Assembly: GCA_012845835.1 (NCBI GenBank)
Contig: JABAKD010000028.1
Coordinates: forward strand, 10,126,189-10,190,188
Length of the DNA: 64,000 nt
Direction: 5' to 3'
Origin: Undaria pinnatifida
Taxonomy: Eukaryota > Sar > Phaeophyceae > Laminariales > Alariaceae
Part shown: positions 1 through 11,928 of the stretch, in pieces
How the letters are laid out: every line of letters begins with the position of its first letter
Position numbering within the stretch: the stretch's first letter is position 1
Made by a program: the position numbers and the translations under genes
Notes under the pieces: model-generated
Databases searched by the model: none
Told to the model about the DNA's origin: nothing
Seen by the model: the letters and a program-made list of their open reading frames with translations, nothing else

Positions 1-380
1 GGTTTCGTTTCTTAGAATATGGAGGCGTTATTGTGACCATCGTTGTGCAACAAGCACTTGATCCCCCGTCTCCTCGCTTCTCAGCCCTGCCTCAAGCGGA
101 CGCTTCGCCCGGCTGAAGACAGAGGTACCGGTGGATCCATCTCGTTGGGATCACGTGTATCGTCTGTGACCTTGGCAACGTCCCGAACAAACGAGCACGA
201 ATCATAGAAGGCCCGAGATTTTTTTCCTATCCCGCCCGAGTTTCTCTTTTTTCCAGCCTCAAGTCGAGGCCGAGCCTCGCGTTTCGTCAGCAACGAAACC
301 TGCCGAGAGGCTAAGGCGGAGCTCTGCCTAACCCACAGCTGGAGGGGCCACTTCAGGGCGGATAGTGGGGAACGGAAGCG

Positions 381-513
381 ATGGCGGAGGTGTTCAGCAA
401 CTCGCCCTGTATGCTGGGCAAGCGCGTCCTTAGCCCTCATCCCCACTCCTTGATGGGAGGCCAGCTCGACTTTTCGTCCAAGAAGCGAAGACTCGGACTC
501 GGCGCGGATCAAG
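381..513 (+). CDS. Gene A exon 1
   Basis: Starts at ATG 381 and ends before donor GTAAGG at 514, leaving one base of a split Gly codon (phase 1). It encodes the basic N-terminus with the KKRR patch, a possible nuclear-localisation signal. Confidence 0.8.
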
Positions 514-3500
514 GTAAGGCAGGGTGCACGACGCGACCACAACGGTGTAAAGGAGGTATATAATAGCAGTTTGAGTTCACCCCTTTCCGGCGTCTATTCG
601 AGTCGCGTATGATAGCATCCCTCCCCCTACCCCCGGGCCTGCTTTGTCCCCGCATAGCGATTTCCCGAGAGACAGCAGTTCATTTTCCGTACGAGCCTTA
701 CCTCCCTTATAGTCCTACTATAACCGTACATATAAGTACCGTTTTGATGATCATGTTAGCACACTTACGCATCGTATATTATCGGACACTTTGGTACCAT
801 CAACTTGTTTTCCGTCTACCTGTCCAATACTGAAACCAGTATACAACAGCCCCATCTTGGAACAAAAAGAACGGCGTTCTCTCTATCGCGGTTTATCTAC
901 CAGTGAATGAAGTTGTTTTTGCCCTCCCCCGCCCTTGGCCCACCCGCAAAACGCAGGCATGTTCGAACGTAGCGAAGCGGAGGAGAACCAGCGATCACTA
1001 TCGCCCGTACGCGCGGGAAAGCGAGCTCGACCGCTCTCCCCCCTGCAGCCCCCAGCCTCGTCCTCGTCCTCGTCGTTGTCCATATCGCATCTGCCGCATT
1101 CTTCCTCCGTTGAGTTGGGGAGTGGGGGCGGGCGAGGGGGTACCTTCGCATTCTCGCACCACCAGCAAAACCCGCACGCGCGCCAGCAGGCGGCCGAGCG
1201 AGAGAGGGCGGAGGGCGCGGAGGTGGTGGCTCTTAGACACGAGGTGAGCTGGCAGGAGTTAATTGTGTATGTGTGATGAGTACTATCAGTACTTGTATGT
1301 CTGGATGCTGGTTGTATATTCGATAGGTGACGTGATGGTGTCTTGTTAGCTGTTACGGGCGGTCGATGGTACTCTGTTCTTCACGATACCGGTGTGAATA
1401 CTGACTGCTGTGCGGGGTGCTAAGCGCTGATCCTTGTGGACAACGGGCGACGTTGTGCGCGCAACTTTAGTTTTACGTTGCCATCGCTGTCATAGTCTAT
1501 GATACCTTATCAGTGTACCTTATCCATGCCAATAGAACATTCGTTGGCACAAGATACTCTGTAACTAATACTCGCGTACCAGGTGCCTAAATACTAAATA
1601 TCAGTACCAGTAGCAGCACATAGGAGTGTTGGGGTGCCAGGGGTACTTTGTCGTATACTCTGATGTTTTCGAGTTCTGTGGTCGTTTGTGCCTTGTTGCG
1701 GAGTTTGTTTTTCCACGCGTTTTATTGTACTACTGTATGTCTGAATACCATACTCACGAGTCAGGAGCTCTACATGGCCACAGCCTTTCTACAACAGCAC
1801 CTGGTTTTATGGTTGGCGCAGCCTCGTGCCCCGTTTGTCTGTATCGGCCCTGCTCCCTACTCATTTTGTAGCTGTGATGTGACGATACGATCGGAATTGT
1901 AGTCGCAGTGGTGGACGCTGCGTCACACCCTAAGCAGTACCGGGGTGCTCCGCACCCGCGTGCAAGTCCCAAGGGATGATGGGACAGCACACCTTTGGTG
2001 GATGCCGGTTTTTGGATAACATTGGTATTGTCCGTTCTACTCCCAAGTCCGAAACACACGCGCGACCACATTCGGTTAGTCGTGATCCCTCCCTATTAAT
2101 ATTGCGACGCTTCGCCAGATGGCGATAACCGTACTAAAGTGGGACCCCGAACTATCGCGGGATGTTGGGAGTACTGTCTAGGAGGAGGTCGTGACAAGCG
2201 AGCGATTTTGACCACACTAAACTGGGACCCCGCACTAGAGGCTACCGCTTTAGCGCGGGACCGCGACAGTACCTTCATAGTGTAGAGCGGTAATGTACCC
2301 TATAAGCTGATTATATATACCAGGAGTTTTTGTTTCCATGTGGTTACCGTCCAGATGGTTACCAGGTAGAAGTATGATATGATACGCGTTGTATACCCGC
2401 GTAATTGGGGATCCGGGGTCTGAAACGCCGGTACAGTTTGTGGTGTGTTTGTTGCCTCCCACATTTCACACTAAGAAATGAGACACGTGATACGATAGAG
2501 GTGTTAAGGTGGACCACTTTTTTGGCCAAACTATTTTCTGAATGGCGAGATGCTTCAACCCAAAATCGTCGAATTGCCATTCTTGTTATGCGGAATGATT
2601 GTTCACCCTGGCCTTGGGAGCGTTCATCGGGCTACTCTTTCATGTTTCTCAAGTTCATTTTTGGATGGGGGTATCCGTTAGAGCCCCGAAACCTCCCTAT
2701 GCTGATTTCAAGTAGTTTGTCCCCATAGACGGGTTTCCAGTCGTACAGGCGTTGAGTGAGGAGTCTCGGAAAAAATAAGGTTCACCTCTACAGTAGCATA
2801 TGTCACAAGCTATTCATAACAGTCCAGGTTTTGGTGTTTGAACCACTTGGACCACCCGTCGTGAACAGCAGTTGCTCTGTTTTTGTTATTAATAATAGTG
2901 TTAGGGCGTGTTATTTCTGTCCTGATTAGTCCGGATTGTGGATGGTGGGTTACAGGCCGTTGATTAGGGCTCCGGCGTCTGAAACACTTCGCATAGCAAG
3001 AGGTTGAAGGCGTGTTTGCGTGCAACACATTGTTTTCGCGATGCACGCGTGAATGTACGCCCGAAAAGCACTTGACCAAGTGCGTTTAGACACCTGTCAA
3101 CACTGTTTTCGCCTGCAGTGAACACTAAAAGCTGCCAAAAAAAAGGCGAAGGCGAGAAAGACCCGCGCAACGTTTACTTCGCCTACCGCGAAAAGTTTCG
3201 CGGTGCGAAAGGCGTGTTGCGCTGTTCAGCGGCCTGTTGCCCGAAACATCAATGCCGACCAAAAAGTTTCCCCCCGGCAACGTAGAAGAGCGCAACAGCA
3301 AATTAATGCCCTGGTGGGTGACTGACGTTCACGAATATGTTTGAAGGCTATCAAAAGAACCGCTGGAACTTGGAACCGAATTTTGCACGGTTCTGTTTTT
3401 TGTGGTTGTTTACCGGGTGCTGGTACTTTAAAGTATGTGCTACCGGCATAGCACAGCGAAGTTGGCGTCAATGGTAAGAGTGGAAGCGGACACGTGCGCC

Positions 3501-6500
3501 CAGTTCGTACTGCTGCATTGTACACGTATATAAAGCGAGCCGCTTCAACCTTGAAAGTACAGCAGTACCTTCGACGGAACGGCCAAATATTGCTCATATT
3601 GTACGGAGCCGTGGTCCCTCTATGGTGCGGTGCCTTGCCAGATGAAAATCCCCGCACTAGACTGGGACCCCGAACTATCCATGGATAGTTATGCATTCTA
3701 TAGGGATGGGTAGTGACAAGCGAATTCGCGTGACCGAGGCTAATACATACCAGGTACCTGGCATACTGTAGTGGGTACGAGGGTACCCCGAGTCAAGAGC
3801 TCTCGGGACTCCTCGGGAGTTAAGAGCGGTGAACTCGGCTTATATCCCGCTACGCTATAGGCCATGTATTGCCATATCAGCACTTTGTACCCTAGAGGGT
3901 CTGTTTCGGCTTGACACGGGGCGTTCTTAACTCGGGGCTCGGGGTACCCACCTCTGTCTCGAGCACGAAAACGTGTCAAAAAAAAGTGACGATTAGACGA
4001 TTACACCATTACAGCATCGGCCGCACCAAGCAGTCCGGGCTGTTGGGGAAGGGTGCGGAACGGTAGTAGGCGCACGACATGCGCTCACCATGGTGATACC
4101 TCTAGACTTGCGCGCTCATCTTACAGCAGTAGTAAGAGTTTGGTAAGACCGCGCTTGTGGCTGTTTAGGTCGCTTTGCTTGGGTCCCGAGAAGGTGACGG
4201 CTAAGGATGACAGCTGCTGGGTGCTGTAGTGTAGGAATCTGGTACCACGGTTTACGGGTATGGTAAGGTTATGGTTCAGCCGGTGTGCATGCAGGGCAAG
4301 GCCTTGCCTTTTCAGTCTACACCAGCTACTGTTACGTATTGTAGCAGTGGTTCTGTTGTTTGCACATTCAAGCACGGCTCTATCATACTAACTGTGTACC
4401 TAGTATATTTGTGGATTGAGATACCAGGAATGTTTTGTTTTTGCAAGTACGTCAGTTGTGAGTGCGACCGATGGACTGGAATCAAATGGCTCCCCGCCTG
4501 CCGGAAGAAGCCGTTTTTGTTCGCCCCTGCCGCTTCTTGGTATCCAGTACCTGGTACCAGGTATGCTTCGTTGTTTAGCCCCTTGGCTTTTCGGAGGGAC
4601 GTAACGTATAATATCGTGCATTGATTCATGATGCATATTGATGCGTGATTATTGCACATGTTGGTGCGATGGGATACTTTCCAAGAAGACAAGTGCTTGC
4701 GCTGTTCATATAGTACCATGCCTGGTATGTATGATCGTGGTAGCACGAGTACGAACGTGCTGCGTTGGTATTAATAGTGGCCGCGGGTGCTCTCCACCCT
4801 GGCAGTTTTGGTTTCGAGTAGTGGAAGCGTTGAACAAGGGGAGAGAGGGGAAGATCGACCCGGCGGCGGCTGCTACGTGTTTGTTGTTGATAAGTTGTCA
4901 AAGAGTGATGTCCAAGAGCTCGTTGACTTTAAAAATACAGCACGAATCAGCACGGAAGGCCTGCGGCTGGTGCAGACGGGTCGATTCCGGAGCGGAAAGG
5001 CCTCAATGCGGAGGTGGCATGATGGGGAGAGGACTAGAGTCGCAGTGCCACGTTGTTTGCTCGTGACCTCCTGTGCATGAGTGGTCTGGTGGACAACGCT
5101 TAATAACCAACACAACATGTTTGATTTCGAGTGCATCGAATCTTGGTGGCTTCTAAGCACATTGATATCTGGGGCCTCCCCTCGCCACTGTGACTGAGTT
5201 GTCTAGTGAATAGTGCTGTATATGTAGCCACCAAGACCGATAAAGTGCTGACGAGAGGCACGGACGGAGATGAGGACGAGGGCAAAAGCCCGTCGAGGCT
5301 ATCTCGGTTGCTTCTAAGCACTGATCTCCAGAGCTTCGCCACGCCACTGCTGTGAACGAGTGGTATAGTGGGTAATGCTATGTATGTAGCCAACGAGACC
5401 GAGAAATTGTTGTCAGGCAGCACAAAGATGAGGACAAGGGAAGAGGCCCGTCGAAGTTGAAGTATCCGCAGCCATTCCTGATCGTCATAATCGTGCCTTC
5501 CGTTAACGCGTGCTTGGTCTTGTTGGTTATTATAAAAAATGAAAATACACTCCAGCTGTGAGATCGAAGATTTCGTTGAAACTCATCTTTGCAAGCTGTG
5601 TGTGATACTCCGATCGCGCGTATTACGAGTTGTGTGTCCTCATTAAGGATATAGGTCGGCGACTCCCCTTACAACTACAGTGTAGCTATGAGGGTCAACA
5701 GGATGATTTTAGTCAGTCTGTGCGCGGAAACTATAAAACCCGTTTCTGAGGGGGACAAAATCTGACAGCTGTGAAGGGAAATGTAACCTTTGATCAAGTG
5801 AATCTTGTAAGTCGAATAACCGGTGAGGGGGGTGGGGCGGAGTTTTGAAGGACGTGGGGGCCTGGTTTTGATCAAAAGCGAGCGGGTTTGGAGGAGGGGG
5901 GGGGGGGGGGGGGGGGCAAGGGGGCAATTTGTGCATGTAAGCTACAAATTCTTTCGAGGGGATAAATCTGACGGTTTTGGCATCAGTATATTATTGGGGG
6001 GGGGGCGGGGGGGGGGGGTTGGGGCGGGGGGGGGGGGGGGGGGGGGGCGTGTGGGGCAGCTCAATATGTGCCTGGAAACTATACATTATTTTGAGGGGAT
6101 AAATGTGACGTGTTGGTTATATAGCACTATCCACAGTTGATAGTTATAGACCGCTCAGACATAGTGGCCAGGAGAGGGCCCCGAAGATCAATGCTTGGAA
6201 TTCGCCGAGATTCAGTGAGCTCGAAAATGTATATTTTGTAGGTTATACAAGGAGATTCGCTGCGCGGGCAACATTCGCCGCCCGCTCAGGAAAAAAAGAG
6301 ACCGGTGTTTTGGTCACCTCGGTCACACAGATATTCCAGACTAAAAATAGTGCATGACGTCTAGACGGCGGTTCGTCACAGCTGTGTGTCGGTGGTACTT
6401 GGAAACTAAAAAAAGATCGTGGCTGGTGGCTTTTTATCTCTGCCTACGAAAAGCGTCTATCTGCTACGTAGTATTGTATGTATGGCCGAGGGTGGGACAA

Positions 6501-9500
6501 CAACGAAACAGGCAAAAGTTCAAAAATAGAAACACTCCACAGATCAATCCTGAAAAAACAATTTCCCCGTGGGTAGTCTTGAGAGAATAGAGAACTGCCG
6601 AGGGTGGCCTCCGAAGGCATCGAGATCACAGTAAGTTCAAAGCACTATGCACTAGATCAGTCACTGTGACTTGGTCGTCCAATGGATAGTGGTGCTACTT
6701 CAAGTATATAATCAACATGTAAGCGCCTTGCGCAGGCAGGCGGCATGCAACGGGCCATGCAGCTCATAAAGGCGGTTTTCGTTTTTGGAGCGATGCGTGC
6801 CAGCCAAACAGTAGAGCTCACCTGGTACCACTTATTCGATGCGATGATCGAGGGGCACTGTTCGAGACGAAGGGGTTATCCCTATATTGGCTGATCGGGT
6901 TTGATTGAGTGAAGGCTAGGGATAAGACAGGGTTAGATATAACAGTGTATGTCATCCATTTTCTCGAGTATGTGGTAAGCTACCTTTCAGTCAAGCCAAT
7001 CAGGGCGACGCCTTTGGTTGCGAAACTCTACGCACAATCCTACTCAGTCACACAATGACTTACGCAGGCTAGTGGGTAGTGCTACCGTGTATGGCCAAGA
7101 AAGCCAGTCAGCCCGCCAGCCAGCTGCCTCGCGTTGCATCGCTTCGCCCCTCGGAGTGCCTCCACCGTACTTGGTGTTTTTTATCGCATGCGGTGTCGAA
7201 GAAACCCACAAAGCCAGCCAGCCGGCCGCCTTGCGTTGCGTTGCGTTGCGGTGCGTCGCTTAGCCCATCTGCGTGCCTCCATCGTGACGCGAGTTTTTAT
7301 TGACAACATGTCGAGGCGCGCGGTGGTGGCCGTGAATGTTGGCGGCTTTTATCGGCACTATCCCCCGTGTGCCCGCCCCCCCCCCCCCCCCCCCCCCTCG
7401 TGCAGGGCCTGTCTGCTCACTGCTAATAGCCGTCGTTTCGGTTTCGTCCCTTTTGTTTGGTGTTACTTCTGCCCTCTCACCCCTTGACGCGGTAGCTGCT
7501 CTAGAAACGGCGGGAAGGAAAGTGAGGCACGTCCCTCCTAGCTTGCCCTACGACGCCATAGCGTACCGTTGTACGGCGGTACCATCCCGTATTGTTGTAC
7601 CGTAATACATTACGTACTTACGGTGAGGCGGTGTAAATGAGCTCATGGTAATGCCGTATGGTAGTACCGTACCGTAACGTACGGTGGTGTCGTAATAAGA
7701 GGGGGTGTCGGTACCTCGCGCGCCGCCCTGACGGGTGGACTTTGCTATGATTTGGTCGCCGCCTTGTTCGATATGTTTGCCGTATGGATATGTGCGTGCC
7801 GTGCGTGCGCATATGCGTGCACGTGACTCCTCCCTTGTTTTGGAATGAAAAAGGGCCGTGTATGGTGTGACGCCCCGCGCTTGCGTGCAGGCGTGGACTG
7901 AAGGAAGTCCCTGCCATCGCCTGAGCTGTGTCGTGCTGTCTAGTGTCAACAGGCGGATGTACCATCCATAGATAATGGACCGCTTATCATAGTGCCAGTT
8001 GCAGGCTGATCGTGCGCACCCTGAAGCTACGGATGACGTATAGAGCCGTAAGTGGCCACATTAGTCATGTGTACCCACCCTCACCGCGATCTATCCATGT
8101 GCGTTTTTCTCATTTTCTGGGAAGCGTTGCAGTCGAGCTACTAGCAGAGGATCTCCCCCAACGTCCTGGCTCCCTCAAAGCAATCGTCCTCTTGCGACAG
8201 ACACCTTTTTACGTTGCGACCTTTCTTTGTTTCTGCCTCTGACTGGTCTCCGTTCGGGAAAAATGCAGACACGCCTCGGCCGTGAGATCGAATTTTCGTC
8301 GAAATTCTGTTTTCGTTTCGTTCTTTTCTGCCAGACCTGTCTTTCCGTCTCTGCCTGGTCTCTTTCTGGGCGAGGGGCAGACACGCCATCTACACTTTCG
8401 TCGAAACCCGTACGTGTTACGTTCCTTCCCGACCGATCTCTCTTTCCACATCTGCCTGCCTGGTCTGTTTTTTGTGGGGGGAGCAGGTGGTGGCCCTGCG
8501 CGCGCACGTAGTTGAGAAGGAGAGCGGCCTCGGGCTGGCGAGGGACGAAAACTTGCGGCTGAAGGACGGCTTGGGCATGTACCAGAAGGAGGTAGAGCGC
8601 TTGTCGAGCGAGAACCGCATCCTCAAGCGCGCCGTGGGCATTCAGAACTCCAAGGGCAAGGAGGTGGGTGGGTGGAGTGAGTAGGGTGGGTTGGGTACAT
8701 GGCTGCGCCAGCAAAAGCAACGCCAGCAGCAGTGGCGTGTGGCATACGCCATACGAGTATGTACTGCCACGTACTATGTGTTATTTGTGTTCAGTTGTGG
8801 GATATTCGCTTTGGTTTCCATGTTGTTTCCCATGTTTATGCCGAAAGCAGCAGCAGCTGCAGTGGCATCGTGTTATGGATCGTAACTGTTGTGCCAGTAG
8901 GTATACGTTGTGCCAGATACTGTGTACTGGATTCGTTTTACTGGTACCGTAGTTGGATGTTTGGTTCGTCTCCGTGGCAAGACGCGGGCGTGTGTGTGGT
9001 GCGTTGCGTCTACGTTCCTTCAGCAGAGTACGAGTATACGATTATCCGTTGCTGTCGCGGTTGACGACGATATTTACTGGGTACCGAGTTAGGAACATTC
9101 GGGCGTTGAGAGCGGCCAACTCGGCATATCCCGTCGCACTGCGGTATAAATAAGGCCATGTATTGCCCAGTACAGATATGAGCGCTTTGTATTTCTGAGT
9201 ACCTGTTTCTGCTAGGCACGGGGCGCTCATAGTCAATGGGACACCCGCTGTAGTTGTTTTCTGACTGTATAATTCCTGTCTGTACTTTCTGTACAAAGTA
9301 TCTCCCCTCATTCGATGCCGGTTGTAAAGTTGTGGTTAGTCACCGGCTTTTATCCCCGTTATCCTTCACGCCAAATTCATCTAGAAAACACGCAACCGTA
9401 GTATCACGGACAGCTCGCAAAGTTGAATGTCGACCTTCCGGAAGAACTCACAACTCAAGCCGTGTTTTTGTTTTTTCAAAAATTTGTGCGCTCGCTGTAT

Positions 9501-11928
9501 ATAAATGTACCCTGGTGCCAGGTAAGGGGTTTCGTGATGTGAACACCTATTGTTTTAGGTAGAATGTTGGCGTCTTCAGTCACGCAGTGTCGGTGCCGTT
9601 GGCGCATGGGTCGCTAAGGGGCCTTCAAAAATGCGGTTTTGGTTCTGAGCCGCTCTGCCGCCATTGCCCGTTTTGCCTATGCCTGATTGTGTTTGCCTGG
9701 TAAGGACAGGTGCAGCGGTATATAGCGGCTTCGACGTTAGCGAGGTACCGCGGCGTTTTTCTTGCTGTTCCGTGCATTATTTACCATCACGCGTCCGGTC
9801 ATTTTTTTTGTCGCTCTAGTAGTGATGTGATGGATGGTCCTTGTGTTCTGCTTGCGCGAAGGCAGTAGGGGACGCTACTGCCATTATCCCTTTAGTCTGT
9901 TACTGCTGTTGCTGCTGCTACCATCGCCTACTACTACTATCGCCTACTACTACTACTATCGCCTACTACTATTACTATCGCCTACTACTACTATCGCCTA
10001 CTACTACTATCGCCTACTACTACTATCGCTTACTACTACTATCGCCTACTACTACTATCGCCTACTACTACTATCGCCTACTACTACTACTATCGCCTAC
10101 TACTACTATCGCCTACTACTACTATCGCTTACTACTACTATCGCCTACTACTACTATCGCCTACTACTACTATCGCCTACTACTACTATCGCCTACTACT
10201 ACTATCGCCTACTACTATCGCCTACTAGTGCTGCCACCTCTACTGCAGTTAAAACTACTACTGCTTCCACCTCTACTACTATTAGAACTACTACTGCTAA
10301 TACTGTTAATACTACTACTAATATTAGCACCACCGGTGCCACTACGACTACCACATGTGCTACTATACTCCTTATGTTGCCTCTATTGCTTCGATAACAA
10401 GCCGTGCTCATTAGCGCTCCTGCTCTGTCCTGTCGATTAACGAAGAAGCCAAGTATGGAGTTTCACGTGCCGCGTGTGCAGCTATTATTCTCCAATTGCT
10501 TTTCCGAAGCCACGGCGCCCAACCATGGTGGGTAGCAACAGTGTTTGTGGATTATTATCCCCTTGAGGGGCCGACCCACATATAGATGTCGCGACTAGCT
10601 CGCCACGTTAGCAGCGGCACAAGACCACCAGTACATACTACTCGGGAGGCGCAGTGCCTTCGGAAGTGGCAGTCACCCCGCACCAGCCGCGCTTTTAACC
10701 TGCCGTGTGTCGATGTTTTTGTTATCACATCAACTCGTGGCCATAATCTAGTAATGGTCTCCGTGGTCACAGGACAGGCTCCAATATCTCCGGAGTGGAG
10801 GAATGCCTCTCTGAAAAAATAACGCAAAATTTTGCACATGCCTGGGGCGAATCGTCACAGGCACTATAGCCAACATATGATCCGTGAAATTGAAATTAAG
10901 AGTCAGCGTGCGTACGTGTTCGTCGCTGGTGGGTCGGGTGCTTCCGAGAGTTGTTGGGTGGCTCAGTGTTTATAGTTCCGGGCCTGATGTGTTTCTTATG
11001 TGTGGTGGCAGCCCTGTGCGTAAAATTCGGGTCCTGCTACGGCCGTGCGGCCCGGCCAACTCTTGGGCGCTGCTGCCGTGGGGATCCCGAGCGATCGTCT
11101 GGAGTGCGGCAAGAACACGGGAACTGCGGGCAGCGCCCGCCCCCGCATTGTGCGGTGCACAGTCCTTGCGCGATACACAGTTCCGACCAACTCCTGTCGA
11201 TGGAGCACCCTGTTAATGTCATAGGCAAGATGGGCGGAAGAAGCATGTTTTTGGGAACGCCCCCAGACCTTGCTAGCTATCTTTTGAAGCTTGACCCCTT
11301 TTTGAATATCACGCGCGATACTGGAGACAAACCACTTGGACTTACGTGTATGGTGTTTTCTGCAGAAGTATAAGGCTTGAGGTTTGTTAGGACACGGAGG
11401 TCGGGCTCGCGCCCTCGCACGGGCGGACGGACGAACGGATGGGGCAGTCGAAGCCGCAGCATGACCTCGGCGTGGTGGTGGAGGAGAAAGGGCAGCCACC
11501 CACCCCTTACCCGGCCATCCTCCGCACACCCGTGTTCTGTTGCTTATTAAATTGCACAGCTGCTTATGCCCCGGTTCTTGTTTTTTTTCTCGTTTTGTCC
11601 GCGTCACTATTCCGGTTTGTTGCTGTCGTCATCGATGTTGTTGATTGTTTTGTTGCACTTTTTGTTGTTTTTTCCTCGGCTTCGTGTTCGCCATCGTTAT
11701 TTTCTAATTTCCGTTTTGTTGTCGTTGTCGTTGTTGTTTTCTGTTGCTGTTGCTGTTGAATAGGTGGAGAGCCAGCTGCACGACCTCCAGCAGGCGGCGG
11801 GGCAGGCGGCGGAATACATCAAGCGGCTGGAGCAGACCAACTATGCGCTCTCGGTGCGAGTGCAGGCCATGGGAAACCCGGGAGCGAGCGATTTCATGGG
11901 CGGCCAGCGCCCCCCCGACGTGTTCTGA
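381..11928 (+). CDS. Gene A: coiled-coil protein related to plant CUE/ubiquitin-system family (4 exons)
   Basis: Spliced CDS: 381..513, 957..1243, 8487..8663, 11764..11928, giving 253 residues with intron phases 1, 0, 0. The N-terminus has a Lys/Arg patch (SKKRRLG), followed by a Ser/Pro-rich low-complexity stretch at about residues 50-115. Exons 3 and 4 form a heptad-like coiled coil containing ENRILKRAVGIQ and LEQTNYALSVRVQ, and the protein ends in RPPDVF. From memory, plant proteins annotated as 'ubiquitin system component Cue' share the order 'ILKRAV.IQ - LE.NNYAL - PDVF' and a basic N-terminus. This one lacks a recognisable CUE domain, which may be lost, divergent, or in an exon I missed inside the 7.2-kb second intron. 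No enzymatic function is implied. The start ATG sits in a reasonable context (gcgATGG). The gene model is solid at the exon joins; the family link is moderate. Confidence 0.8.
957..1243 (+). CDS. Gene A exon 2
   Basis: The acceptor cgcaaaacgcag restores the split Gly codon from exon 1. The exon is Ser/Pro/Gly-rich, ending in an acidic/basic stretch and EVVALRHE before donor GTGAGC. An alternative donor (GTGGTG) at 1223 would also be in phase and would remove a VVALR duplication at the exon junction. Confidence 0.75.
2085..2280. repeat. Dispersed repeat (copy 1)
   Basis: Shares the block 'actgggaccccg(a/c)act' plus 'gtgacaagcga' with 3595-3735. The block 'aagtgggaccccgaactatcgcggg' type sequence occurs more than once, suggesting two diverged copies of a short element inside gene A intron 2. 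Confidence 0.5.
3595..3735. repeat. Dispersed repeat (copy 2)
   Basis: Diverged partner of the repeat at 2085-2280, sharing 'gactgggaccccgaactatc' and 'gtgacaagcgaattcgcgtgacc'-like ends. Class unknown. Confidence 0.5.
3771..3951. mobile_element. MITE family 1, copy 1
   Basis: An element of about 180 bp with imperfect inverted ends reading GTGGGTAC...CCCGAG inwards from both sides. The core (aactcggc...ggccatgtattgcc) is shared with 9079-9246. It is short, non-coding and inverted-ended, as expected of a non-autonomous DNA transposon. Confidence 0.65.
5127..5456. repeat. Tandem duplication, ~165-bp unit
   Basis: Two diverged units, each containing 'gcttctaagcac', 'gccactg', 'atgtagcca', 'agaccga' and 'gatgagga', repeat in order. 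They are non-coding and intronic. Confidence 0.6.
5545..5710. repeat. Dispersed repeat R, copy
   Basis: 'agctgtgagatcgaagatttcgttgaaactcatctttgcaagctg' type block followed at ~5645 by 'aaggatataggtcggcgactcccc..gtcaacaggatgatttt', in the same order as at 58945-59180. Confidence 0.6.
5715..6110. repeat. Three diverged units separated by poly-G tracts
   Basis: The block 'ggaaactataaa...ttctgagggggacaaaatctgac' recurs as '...gaggggataaatctgac' and '...gaggggataaatgtgac'. The units are separated by long G tracts at about 5893-5916 and 5996-6048. Confidence 0.65.
6828..6975. mobile_element. TA-flanked MITE family 2, copy 1
   Basis: Begins after TA with CCACTTATTCGA and ends in CCATTTTCTCGAG...GTGG before TA, i.e. 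inverted ends plus a TA dinucleotide on both sides, the signature of Tc1/mariner-type MITEs. The interior shares 'gagacgaaggggt' and 'ggctaggg' with the copies at 26.7 and 27.2 kb. Confidence 0.7.
7086..7310. repeat. Tandem duplication, ~110-bp unit
   Basis: Two adjacent units share 'aagccagccagcc', 'ttgcgttgc', 'tcgctt', 'tgcctccatcgt' and a trailing T-rich stretch. Open frames here are by-products of the repeat. Confidence 0.6.
7377..7397. repeat. Poly-C tract
   Basis: Uninterrupted C run in gene A intron 2. Confidence 0.9.
8487..8663 (+). CDS. Gene A exon 3 (coiled coil)
   Basis: Lies between acceptor gggagcag and donor GTGGGT; 59 codons, phase 0 at both ends. It encodes a leucine-rich coiled coil with ENLRLKDGL and ENRILKRAVGIQ, the segment that best matches the plant family. 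Confidence 0.85.
9079..9246. mobile_element. MITE family 1, copy 2
   Basis: Shares with 3771-3951 the core blocks 'gagagcgg..aactcggc', 'ggccatgtattgcc' and 'cacggggcg'. The ends are more degraded than in copy 1. It lies in gene A intron 3. Confidence 0.65.
9905..10228. repeat. CTA-rich minisatellite (TATCGCCTACTACTAC)n
   Basis: About twenty units of CTACTACTACTATCGC, with 3-base length variation (CTA number) and a few CGC to CGC/T changes. Tyr/Leu/Ser-rich frames through it are artefacts. Confidence 0.95.
10720..10812 (-). mobile_element. Retroposon-like family, diverged copy
   Basis: On the minus strand it reads gcctgtcctgtgaccacgg followed by a degenerate ..gagttgatgtgataacaaaaac. It matches the sequence that precedes the long (CAA)n run at 18.9 kb. 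No long tail is left. Confidence 0.5.
11764..11928 (+). CDS. Gene A exon 4 (C-terminus)
   Basis: The acceptor follows a T-rich tract (ctgttgctgttgaatag). It has 54 codons then TGA at 11926-11928. It encodes YIKRLEQTNYALSVRVQ and the terminal RPPDVF motif. Confidence 0.85.
   Translation: MESQLHDLQQAAGQAAEYIKRLEQTNYALSVRVQAMGNPGASDFMGGQRPPDVF

Larger units (their letters stand above)
1244..8486 (+). other. Gene A intron 2 (7.2 kb), repeat-filled
   Basis: No further exon was recognised. It contains several small repeats listed separately: a MITE at 3.77 kb, tandem duplications at 5.1 and 7.1 kb, poly-G separated triplicates at 5.7-6.1 kb, and a TA-flanked MITE at 6.8 kb. A missing exon carrying a CUE domain cannot be excluded. 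Confidence 0.6.
8664..11763 (+). other. Gene A intron 3 (3.1 kb)
   Basis: Contains MITE family 1 copy 2, the CTA-rich minisatellite, and an inverted fragment of the (AAC)-tailed retroposon family. Nothing else recognisable was seen. Confidence 0.6.

Noticed and set aside
9905-10228. CRISPR-like regular array
   Set aside because: Units are 13-19 bases with no unique spacers, in a eukaryotic intron; it is a minisatellite.
9834-10440. Tyr/Leu/Ser repeat 'proteins' of 187-199 codons
   Set aside because: Artefact of the CTACTACTACTATCGC minisatellite; no start context, no homology.
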